Shown here: one piece after another, positions 7,157-14,365 of the stretch
Layout of the letters: each line of letters opens with the position of its first letter
Numbering within the stretch: position 1 is the first letter of the stretch
Assembly: GCA_021770845.1 (NCBI GenBank)
Contig: JAETQF010000003.1
Location: forward strand, 62,001 to 126,000
Reading direction: 5' to 3'
Length of the DNA: 64,000 bases
From: Oscillospiraceae bacterium
Lineage (GTDB): Bacteria; Bacillota; Clostridia; Oscillospirales; Oscillospiraceae
Made by a program: the position numbers and the translations under genes
Notes under the pieces: generated by a model
Database searches by the model: none
What the model saw: only the letters and a program-made list of their open reading frames with translations
Told to the model about the DNA's origin: nothing

Positions 7157-9930
7157 GAGGACTTCCTCTCAGTCAGCATTTGATACATCCTCATCAACTC
7201 CGCCACACAAGCCGGTTCGGAGTTCAGCTTTCCCCAAAAGCCGTAAGCCTGCATCACAGCCTTGTCGTTCTGCTGGTGGGCCTTTCGCAGTTCCGGGGGC
7301 ATGGTGGTTTCATCGTAGAGATCAGCCAGGGAGCTGTCCGGGTAAAGGGCGCGGGCGTCGAGAATGGCCTGGGCGGTCTGCTCAATTTTGGCCTTCTGCT
7401 GATCCGTAAGGGTAGGCCATGGGAAGTTGTTATAAACAACATCTTTGGAATAGCGGTAATCGCTTTTTAGCCGTCCGCAGACAGCGCGCATCCAGGCCAT
7501 ATGCACGTTAGAAGTTAGAACACCAAAATGATAAAGGCTTGCATTTGGAATGGTTATCACAAGATTTGTTGCAATCGTGTCTTTGTTTAGAAAACCAATT
7601 GGCACATATCGCCGCCGTTCGGAGGAAACGGCAGGAACCACGATGAAAGTATCTGGATTATTGATTTCTCGAAATTGTGTTGGACGCTCTGCGAGTTTTC
7701 GCCTCCCCGCATCGGGCGCGTTTTCGCGGTCAGCTTTGCAGGCTTCTACTCGTTGAAGCACTAACGGCATCTTCCGCAACTCCGCAGGACTGATTCCAAC
7801 GAGCCATAAACACCAGCGTTTCTTGTTGTTTATGAACTCAGCAGAACCAACCAACTTTTTGATATACGGTAGTGCCATTGGCTCTTTTGCGATAAACTCG
7901 TCATAGTCGTCAGCCTCAATAATCAAATGTCCGCCATCAGCAGGACGGTTGCCTGTTGTCATTAAAGGAACATCACAAAGCGGTTTATTTCTGTTTTCAA
8001 TAAAAACAATGGGAGCGTCAATCAAGTAAGCGTTGATATTTTCAACGACCTGCACTCTCTCAGATGTAAACAGCCGCCGTTCTTGACTGTTTGAGGCAAT
8101 ACTAAAGCCGACGATCACACAATGCACATGAGCCTTTAAGCTGGCCTCGCTGTCCCAGCGGAATGTTCGATGGGCAAAATCAATATGAATCTCAAACCGA
8201 TCATATAACGGTTTCCAAACACCTACCACCTGTTCCCCTTGGGTGATAGAGTTGGTAGACACAAAAGCGGTTCGGCTGTTTGCCCCTTGCATAAACTCTG
8301 CTGCCTTGAAATACCAGCCGGAAACATAGTCAATTTTTCCTGTTGCTTTGTAAGGCTTGCCTTTCTCATCAATGTAGATAGAAAGTATATCCTCTTTTTG
8401 CTCCTTGCTCTGAAAAGAGTATCCTACAAAGGGCGGATTACCCATGATGTAATTCAATTCATATTTGGGAATAACACTCCCCCAATCTACCCGCAGAGCG
8501 TTGGCTTCGGTAATGTTGGCATAGGATTTCAGCGGCAGGAAATCCAAGGTCATGTGTACTACGTCCTCGGTTTCCTTCATCATCTGACTTTCAGCGATCC
8601 ACAGCGCGGTCTTTGCCACCGTCACGGCAAAATCATTGATTTCAATACCGTAGAATTGACCGATTGACACCTGGATAGGGTTTCCCATATCCAACATGAT
8701 TTGTCCCTTATGGAGCAAGGAAATTGTTTCGTTTTCCAGCCGCCGCAGGGAGATGTAAGTTTCCGTCAGGAAGTTGCCGGAACCACAGGCCGGGTCCAGA
8801 AATTTCAGCCCTGCCAGTTTCCGCTGAAACGCCTCTAACTTTGCTTTGCGGGTGCGTTCCACCGTGACCGTTGCAATCTCCGCGAACTCCGCTTTCAGCC
8901 CATCCAGAAACAGCGGGTCAATCAGCTTGTGAATGTTCTCAATGCTGGTGTAGTGCATTCCGCCGGAGCGCCGGGTTTCCGGGTTCAGCGTACTTTCAAA
9001 GACAGCACCGAAAATCGTGGGACTGATAGCGGACCAGTCAAAGTCCTCGCTTGCTTTCCGCAGAATCAGGTCAATGATGGTTTCATCCAGCCGGGGAATC
9101 ACGATGTTTTCATCTGCGAACAAACCGCCGTTGACATAGGGAAACGCGGCAAGGTCCTCGTCCATGTACGGGTCCCGATCCTCCGGCTTTGTATCCAGTA
9201 CTTTGAACAGGTCAATAATGGCGCGGCGGGCGTCCCGTTCATGCCCCTGCAAGTAGTCATGGAACATACTCCGGTTTCCAAAAATGCCAGCGTCCTCCGC
9301 ATACAAGCAGAACACCAGCCGGACACACAGCTTGTTCAGGCTTTTCAGCGTTTCCGGGTCGCTGGGGTCCTTGTACTGTTTTAAGAGCGCGTCATAGAGT
9401 ACCCCCACCAGCTCGCCAGCTTGCAGGGAGATTTCCATTTCCTTTTTGATATGCTCGCTGCCAGTGTCAATCAGGAATTGCAGACGGTGGAACTCCTTCT
9501 CCAAGTCTGCCAGCTTGAGGACTTCCGGCTCATCATTGGGGCGGTTCATGTCGTGGATACGGAACTCCTGGAAGTTGCAGACCACAATCCAGCGGGGGAC
9601 CTGATTATAGGGCAGATACCCGGCATAGCGGCGGGCTTGCTGGAAGGGAGTTAACATGGCCCCGTCCGACTGCTTGTAGCCCCGTGACAGGTCAATGTCC
9701 CGCCCCTTCTGCTCGATCAGGACACGGGTGGATTCGATATAGCCGTCAATGAAGCTGGTATGGTCCAGCTTCACGGGGACCTCAAAAGAAATGGCTGTGG
9801 AACCATCAACGCCAAAAACCTTTGTCAGCAGTTCGATCCAAAACCGCTGTGTCTCCTGCTTTTCGTCGCCCCGACCATTCCAATCCGCTGCGAATCGGGC
9901 AGCGGCAGTGCGTTTTTCCATATCAGTCAT
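7153..9930 (-). CDS. MmeI-like type IIL restriction-modification enzyme
   Basis: 925 aa, close to MmeI (919 aa). A single protein carries both DNA cleavage and adenine methylation. The N-terminal nuclease region has FIDGYIESTRVLIEQKG (D ... ExK) around residues 60-80. A helical spacer follows, then a gamma-class methyltransferase with motif I FLDPACGSGNFL near 390 and motif IV NPPFVG near 510, then a target-recognition region and a C-terminal domain. The start is the ATG at 9930, six bases after GGAGGG; an upstream in-frame extension of 28 codons has no ribosome site. It lies 80 bases downstream of the SLOG gene and overlaps the HEPN-like gene. All motifs look intact, so it is probably active; its recognition sequence cannot be read here. 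Confidence 0.88.
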   Translation of the reverse strand: MTDMEKRTAAARFAADWNGRGDEKQETQRFWIELLTKVFGVDGSTAISFEVPVKLDHTSFIDGYIESTRVLIEQKGRDIDLSRGYKQSDGAMLTPFQQARRYAGYLPYNQVPRWIVVCNFQEFRIHDMNRPNDEPEVLKLADLEKEFHRLQFLIDTGSEHIKKEMEISLQAGELVGVLYDALLKQYKDPSDPETLKSLNKLCVRLVFCLYAEDAGIFGNRSMFHDYLQGHERDARRAIIDLFKVLDTKPEDRDPYMDEDLAAFPYVNGGLFADENIVIPRLDETIIDLILRKASEDFDWSAISPTIFGAVFESTLNPETRRSGGMHYTSIENIHKLIDPLFLDGLKAEFAEIATVTVERTRKAKLEAFQRKLAGLKFLDPACGSGNFLTETYISLRRLENETISLLHKGQIMLDMGNPIQVSIGQFYGIEINDFAVTVAKTALWIAESQMMKETEDVVHMTLDFLPLKSYANITEANALRVDWGSVIPKYELNYIMGNPPFVGYSFQSKEQKEDILSIYIDEKGKPYKATGKIDYVSGWYFKAAEFMQGANSRTAFVSTNSITQGEQVVGVWKPLYDRFEIHIDFAHRTFRWDSEASLKAHVHCVIVGFSIASNSQERRLFTSERVQVVENINAYLIDAPIVFIENRNKPLCDVPLMTTGNRPADGGHLIIEADDYDEFIAKEPMALPYIKKLVGSAEFINNKKRWCLWLVGISPAELRKMPLVLQRVEACKADRENAPDAGRRKLAERPTQFREINNPDTFIVVPAVSSERRRYVPIGFLNKDTIATNLVITIPNASLYHFGVLTSNVHMAWMRAVCGRLKSDYRYSKDVVYNNFPWPTLTDQQKAKIEQTAQAILDARALYPDSSLADLYDETTMPPELRKAHQQNDKAVMQAYGFWGKLNSEPACVAELMRMYQMLTERKSS

Positions 9931-10010
9931 AGTGTTCCCTCCGTAGAGATTATCCTTTGACTTAGTGTAACACATTTTGTAGAAAAATGGGAGGCCCTTT
10001 TTAAAGGGAT

Positions 10011-10541
10011 TCAAGCATTTCGGTTTGCGACTGTTTCCGTACGAGGGTCAAGCACGATGATCTTCCGTCCCAGCTTTTGCGCATATCGCACGGTCATTGC
10101 CGTTCCACCCCGCCGTTCGCCGTTGTAAACGGCCAGCAGGCAGGCGGTATGATCGACCAGGTAGCGGTTTCGTTTCAGCATACAGTTCTTGCTGTACTCC
10201 CGGCTCACATATATAACCTCATCTGCCCGCCCCAAAATAGAAATATAAAGTTCCCGCGCCGAAGCCGACCACCCGTCCGTCTGCCCTTCACAGGGCAGGA
10301 CACAGTGGAGCTTCAGCGCGGGATTTTCTTTTTTCAAGGCCAGAACAGCCAGTGCCGCCCAGGTGTCGGTCCCTTCTGCCATACCCGTGAAGAAATCTGT
10401 ATATCCGGCATCTACCAGCTTGGCAATTTCTCCGGCAAGGGCTTTTTTCAAAGCGACGCACCTAGTGTCCGCTTCGTTGTAGCCCCAGGGAAGCTTCCTC
10501 GGACGGTGACCTGTGAACGCACAGCATCTTTCAAACATCAT
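10011..10541 (-). CDS. SLOG family protein (DUF1273/YpsA-like)
   Basis: 176 aa. It begins CCAFTGHRP and contains DFFTGMAEGTDTWAA, the nucleotide-binding pattern of the SLOG Rossmann fold found in YpsA/DUF1273 proteins. SLOG proteins bind nucleotide-derived ligands and recur in mobile elements and defence loci; this one's role is unknown. GGAGG lies 7 bases before the ATG at 10541. It is divergent from the small XRE gene, with an inverted repeat between them, and upstream of the MmeI-like gene on the same strand. It may form an operon with it. Confidence 0.82.
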   Translation of the reverse strand: MMFERCCAFTGHRPRKLPWGYNEADTRCVALKKALAGEIAKLVDAGYTDFFTGMAEGTDTWAALAVLALKKENPALKLHCVLPCEGQTDGWSASARELYISILGRADEVIYVSREYSKNCMLKRNRYLVDHTACLLAVYNGERRGGTAMTVRYAQKLGRKIIVLDPRTETVANRNA

Positions 10542-10567
10542 AGTTTTGCCTCCGCCTCAATTTAGAT

Positions 10568-10610
10568 ATGGGGGTTATATCCCCTTAACATTGGAGATTA
10601 TAACCCCCAT
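10568..10610. promoter_or_regulatory. Candidate operator between divergent SLOG and XRE genes
   Basis: Perfect 12-bp inverted repeat ATGGGGGTTATA (10568-10579) and TATAACCCCCAT (10599-10610) with a 19-bp spacer. It sits in the short divergent promoter region. Binding by the adjacent XRE protein is inferred. Confidence 0.55.
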
Positions 10611-10639
10611 ACTGAGTGGTGTCAATCGGGGGTGAAGCG

Positions 10640-10846
10640 ATGATTATTTTTGATAAGCTGTGGGATGTTATGAAAGTGAAAGGCGTTTCCACATATCAGC
10701 TGAGAGAAAAGTGTGGTATCGACAGCAAGACCGTTCGGCGGCTGAAAGCCAACGACAACATGGAAACAAAGACACTGAACAAATTGTGTATGGTCCTTGA
10801 TTGCCGTCTGGAAGATATTGCCGAATATGTTCCAGACGAGCGCTAA
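10640..10846 (+). CDS. Small XRE family regulator
   Basis: 68 aa, one Cro/C1-type helix-turn-helix (YQLREKCGIDSKTVRRLK, residues about 17-34), with the short C-terminal tail LEDIAEYVPDE typical of this small family. I chose the ATG at 10640 after GGGGGTGA; a GTG 24 bases upstream is poorer. It is divergent from the SLOG gene and is probably autoregulated through the inverted repeat at 10568-10610. It likely controls IME functions. Confidence 0.85.
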   Translation: MIIFDKLWDVMKVKGVSTYQLREKCGIDSKTVRRLKANDNMETKTLNKLCMVLDCRLEDIAEYVPDER

Positions 10847-11160
10847 CAACTCCACGGCTCTGCGGATGCAGAATCGTGGGGTTGTTAGCATTTTCGGGGC
10901 GGGGTATCCAAGCTGCACTCTGGCAGCATGGACACCCAACGCCCCGAAAATGGAGGGGGAATCCAAAGGGGGGCGGTCCCCCCTTTGGCACACGACTTTC
11001 GGAGAAAGTCTAGTGTGTTATACCTTTTGTCCCGGCTGGCGCAGGAAAGGGGCGGCGCGGTCTGGCGCAGTCACTTTCCCGCACCAGAAAATCAGGCGGC
11101 AGGATGGAGCGAAGCAATCATCCTGCCGCCTGATTTTGGGAGGGACAAAAGGTATATAAA
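10847..11160. repeat. Array of nested inverted repeats, no gene
   Basis: This gene-free stretch holds at least five strong stems. TAACAACTCCACG pairs with CGTGGGGTTGTTA (about 10845-10889). CATTTTCGGGGCG pairs with CGCCCCGAAAATG (about 10889-10952), with further inner pairing. A perfect 10-bp repeat is built on CCAAAGGGGG/CCCCCTTTGG (about 10965-10995). A perfect 18-bp repeat lies at 11088-11105 and 11120-11137. A 15-bp outer pair, TATACCTTTTGTCCC (11020-11034) and GGGACAAAAGGTATA (11142-11156), encloses the last. It could be a structured RNA, a transfer origin, or paired terminators between the two regulators. The remaining bases to 11245 show nothing I recognise. Confidence 0.6.
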
Positions 11161-11245
11161 ACCCCCGTCCCTCGTCTCCCGTCCCGCCGCAGCGGCATTG
11201 GCGGTACCCGAAACGCACCCGTCTGGGTATGCGCTGGGGGAGCGT

Positions 11246-12064
11246 TCAGGTGTCCCCGGTATTATCACCCCTGGGTAGTGTCTCAAAGGCGGACAGTAAC
11301 CCGCCCCGGAGGGCTTCGGCCCCCTCTGCGTTCAGTCCAGCGCCGCTCGCCGTGTGTACAATGGCATCCACGATTTGCTCCGGAGTGATGGCGGTCAGAG
11401 TCACATCCTGATCCTTAGCCAACTCCGCCATCATCTGCTTGACAACCTCGCTTGTGACCGCTTTGGCCGGTTCCAGGTTTGACTCGGCCTCACGCTTTAT
11501 CTCCTTCAGCATGGTCATAAACGTGTTTTGAATCTTCGCCAGCTCTACCTGATGGGGCGGCGACTTGGACAGCTTCACAGCGCGAGCCGCTTCTCTCGCC
11601 ACCTTCTGTCCAAAATCGGACGGGCCAGCGCTCAAAAGAATATCGCCCATGAAATCAAATAGTTCATTCTGCGCGGCCACTCCGGCGGCAAACGTATCAT
11701 CCAGATACTGTGCGATCATGGCGGTCAGTAGCGGAAACCTCGGTTGTTCCAGCAAACGGTTCACCACGTCCACATTGACTCTGCCTGTATAGAGGTTCCG
11801 CGCCGCCTGAGCGGAAAGCCCCAGAGCACCGATTTCATAATTCTTTCGGTCTGGAATATCCGTCAGGCCCAGCAGATAATCTGCGGAAACTTGGAACTCC
11901 CGCGCCAGTGCCGTCAGCACATCACTGCCTACTTTCTGTGTCTGCCCCTTCTCTATGCGTCCCAGCGTGGTGGCGTTGACGCCGACGTTCGCCGCTAATT
12001 CCTCCAAGGTCATGTCCCGCCGTTCCCGGAGTCCGGTGATGCGTCGGCCAATCGTTTCAAGCAT
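11246..12064 (-). CDS. XRE family regulator with long C-terminal region
   Basis: 272 aa. An N-terminal helix-turn-helix (MTLEELAANVGVNATTLGRI) with the usual VSADYLLGLTD after it, then about 170 residues of helical sequence that probably binds a ligand or partner. The ATG at 12064 follows GGGAGGGG; an in-frame extension of 40 codons upstream runs through the inverted repeats and is rejected. It is divergent from the ParB-like gene, with a 13-bp inverted repeat between them. It is probably a repressor of the mobilization genes. Confidence 0.82.
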   Translation of the reverse strand: MLETIGRRITGLRERRDMTLEELAANVGVNATTLGRIEKGQTQKVGSDVLTALAREFQVSADYLLGLTDIPDRKNYEIGALGLSAQAARNLYTGRVNVDVVNRLLEQPRFPLLTAMIAQYLDDTFAAGVAAQNELFDFMGDILLSAGPSDFGQKVAREAARAVKLSKSPPHQVELAKIQNTFMTMLKEIKREAESNLEPAKAVTSEVVKQMMAELAKDQDVTLTAITPEQIVDAIVHTASGAGLNAEGAEALRGGLLSAFETLPRGDNTGDT

Positions 12065-12110
12065 ATCGTCCCCTCCCATCCCGCTGATTTTATCACACCC
12101 CCACCTCAAA

Positions 12111-12154
12111 GGCCAGCCCGGAACCTGCATTTTTGCAGATTTTCCGGGCTGGCC
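12111..12154. promoter_or_regulatory. Inverted repeat in the divergent XRE/ParB-like region
   Basis: Perfect 13-bp arms GGCCAGCCCGGAA (12111-12123) and TTCCGGGCTGGCC (12142-12154) enclose a smaller CTGCA/TGCAG stem. A second hairpin, TTCCGGC/GCCGGAA, follows at 12161-12180. These may act as operator or as terminator. Confidence 0.5.
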
Positions 12155-12258
12155 GTTATTTTCCGGCTTTTCCGCCGGAATCAAGGACTATAGACAATTT
12201 TTCGGTATATTGGGGGCAGGCGGGAAACCGTCAATTCAAATCGGGAGGTATCAAGTAA

Positions 12259-13128
12259 TTGCGTATTCCAATCAGTGAGGTCAAAATCAATTCCGGGCGG
12301 CGGAAGGCTGACCCAACCCATGTCAGCGAGTTGTCCAAAAGTATCGCTGACGTTGGCCTGCTCAATCCAATCACGGTCGACAGCAGCTACACTCTGATCG
12401 CCGGCCTGCACCGGCTGGAAGCGGCGGAGCTGCTGAGTTGGACAGAAGTTGAGTGTACTGTGTGCGATATTGACAGCATACGGGCAGAACTGGCGGAGAT
12501 CGACGAGAATGTGATCCGTAGAAATCTGACGAACACAGAAGTGAGCGGCTTGCTTGCCCGCCGAAAGAAACTCTATGAAACTCTTCACCCGGAAACGATT
12601 GCCCGGAACCGTCCTGGCCATGTGAACAACCACCAGGGTTCGAGCGACAATGTGTCGCTCGAACCCAAAGCGAAATCTTTTGTTGAGGATACCGCCGAAA
12701 AGCTGGGTGTCTCCACTCGGACCGTTGAACGGCACCTGTTTCTGGCCGAACATTTGACACCGAAGGCCAGTGAAATTCTCAAGAAAATGGACAAACAGCC
12801 TCCACGGTGCGAACTGATGAAACTGGCCCGCTTGGAGCCAGACCAGCAGGCCGAGTGTGCCGCACAGCTTCTGTCCGGCAAGATCAAATCGGTGGACACG
12901 TATTTGAAGCAGGGAGAGCCGGAAGCAATCGGGGCGGATACACTCCCGGCCTTTGATACATTTATGGAAAGTTCAAGCCTACTCCTTGACGGGATCAAGC
13001 AGCTTTTCTCACTTTTAGCGGAAAATTCTGGTTTTACTGACAAGCAGAAGTCAACCACCCGGATGCAGGTCGACAAACTGCGTGAGGCGGTGGACACTCT
13101 GACTGCACAGCTTGAGGACGGGCGGTGA
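12259..13128 (+). CDS. ParB/Srx-fold partition-like protein
   Basis: 289 aa. The ParB N-terminal domain is seen in VSELSKSIADVGLLNPITV and IAGLHRLEAAELL. A helix-turn-helix follows at about 130-155 (VEDTAEKLGVSTRTVERHL). The start is TTG at 12259, about 10 bases after GGGAGG. The stop overlaps the start of the relaxase gene, so the two are coupled. In mobile elements such proteins bind DNA near the transfer or partition site. No ParA partner is present, so a role as a transfer or regulatory DNA-binding protein is as likely as partition. Confidence 0.82.
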   Translation: MRIPISEVKINSGRRKADPTHVSELSKSIADVGLLNPITVDSSYTLIAGLHRLEAAELLSWTEVECTVCDIDSIRAELAEIDENVIRRNLTNTEVSGLLARRKKLYETLHPETIARNRPGHVNNHQGSSDNVSLEPKAKSFVEDTAEKLGVSTRTVERHLFLAEHLTPKASEILKKMDKQPPRCELMKLARLEPDQQAECAAQLLSGKIKSVDTYLKQGEPEAIGADTLPAFDTFMESSSLLLDGIKQLFSLLAENSGFTDKQKSTTRMQVDKLREAVDTLTAQLEDGR

Positions 13129-14096
13129 GCACGATGCAGAAGCCGCAATACGCTATCCTCCGATTCGCAAAATATAAGGGGCCGGAAATTGGGCAAATCG
13201 AAGCCCACAACGAACGCACCAAGGAAAAGTACGCCAGTAATCCGGACATCGACGCCAGTCGCAGTCACTTGAATTTTCATCTGATCCAACCTGAGCGGAA
13301 ATATCGCGCCGAAGCTGAGAAGCAGATCGCTGATGCTGGGTGCCGTACTCGCAAGGACAGCGTTCGGGTGGTCGAGGCCTTGGTGACAGCCAGCCCGGAG
13401 TTTTTCAAGGGAAAGAAAAGAGCCGAAGTCCGGGCATTTTTTGAAGAAGCAGTGCGTTTTATTGAGAAATATCAGGGCAAAAGCACGATGATCTCCGCTG
13501 TGGTCCATATGGACGAGAAAACGCCGCATATGCACCTATCCTTTGTCCCTTTGACGAAGGATGGGAGGCTAAGCGCCAAGGACATTGTCGGTAACAAAAA
13601 GAAGCTGACATGGTGGCAGGACAACTTTTGGAAACATATGGTCAGGAAGTATCCTGATCTGGAGCGGGGTGAAAGTGCAAGTGAAACTGGCAGAACACAC
13701 ATCCCGCCCCGGCTGTTCAAGGAGGCGGTACATCTCAACCAGCAGAGGGATATGTTGATGAAACTGCTGGATGAAGTCAATCCCCTCAACGCCAAGAAGA
13801 AAAGCGCCGAGATAGAGGCTTTGCTGGAGCAGTACATCCCCGGTGTGGAGCGAATGCAAACGCAAATGCGGAAGTATGATGCCGCGTATAAAGCACTCCG
13901 GGCCGAGAACGCTGGATTAAAAAAGCAAGTCAATTCCGGCAAGGAGAGTATCAAACGCCAGTTGGAAGTATCTCAGCAGCTCCAGGAGCTGGAAGAACTG
14001 AGACGAACAATAAAAAATATCCCACAGGAGGTTTTAGATGCCTATGCACAGATTTCATCAGTAAAAAAGGAGCAGCCTATTGAAGAAATACTATGA
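13125..14096 (+). CDS. MobV family relaxase (Pre/Mob)
   Basis: 323 aa. The relaxase nicks one strand at the transfer origin and pilots it to a recipient. Conserved motifs are visible: IEAHNERTKEKY near the N-terminus, SHLNFHL near residue 45, and the metal-binding HMDEKTPHMHLSF near residue 128 (HxDExxPHxH). A long coiled-coil-like region follows from about 230. It starts at GTG 13125 overlapping the ParB-like stop, with ATG 13134 as an alternative. With no secretion genes here, transfer must rely on a helper conjugative system. Confidence 0.9.
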   Translation: MSTMQKPQYAILRFAKYKGPEIGQIEAHNERTKEKYASNPDIDASRSHLNFHLIQPERKYRAEAEKQIADAGCRTRKDSVRVVEALVTASPEFFKGKKRAEVRAFFEEAVRFIEKYQGKSTMISAVVHMDEKTPHMHLSFVPLTKDGRLSAKDIVGNKKKLTWWQDNFWKHMVRKYPDLERGESASETGRTHIPPRLFKEAVHLNQQRDMLMKLLDEVNPLNAKKKSAEIEALLEQYIPGVERMQTQMRKYDAAYKALRAENAGLKKQVNSGKESIKRQLEVSQQLQELEELRRTIKNIPQEVLDAYAQISSVKKEQPIEEIL

Positions 14097-14235
14097 TGAT
14101 CCCCAATATAATGCGGCATTTGATCGTTTTATTGATGTGATGACGCAATTGATGCAGAAATACGGCCCTAAATTGCTGGAAAAGCAGTCAGAAAAACAGC
14201 GGGATGACCAAGGTGGTGTGGACCACGCTGCATAG
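14080..14235 (+). CDS. Small IME protein of 51 aa
   Basis: An open frame with TTG start at 14080 after AAAAAAGGAG, overlapping the last codons of the relaxase gene in another frame. The product is charged and probably helical (KKYYDDPQYNAAFDRFIDVM, then QLMQKYGPKLLEKQ). No family recognised. The overlap, ribosome site and amphipathic pattern suggest a real gene coupled to the relaxase. Confidence 0.6.
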   Translation: MKKYYDDPQYNAAFDRFIDVMTQLMQKYGPKLLEKQSEKQRDDQGGVDHAA

Positions 14236-14274
14236 GGTACATATATCATAGTAGACTAAAATTATTCCTATTTC

Positions 14275-14321
14275 CACGTTGCACATTTATTGACAATATG
14301 CTACAATAAATGTGCAACGTG
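14275..14321. promoter_or_regulatory. 18-bp inverted repeat upstream of the serine recombinase
   Basis: Perfect 18-bp arms at 14275-14292 (CACGTTGCACATTTATTG) and 14304-14321, with an 11-nt spacer, followed by GTGTTTTCTT. It could terminate the mobilization operon or be an operator for the recombinase promoter. Confidence 0.55.
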
Positions 14322-14365
14322 TGTTTTCTTGTCAAACTAATCACTAAGGACAGAATGGAGTACCT

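Noticed and set aside
14290-14308. TTGACA near TACAAT before the recombinase
   Set aside because: The gap is only about 6 bases, too short for a promoter; both lie inside the inverted repeat.
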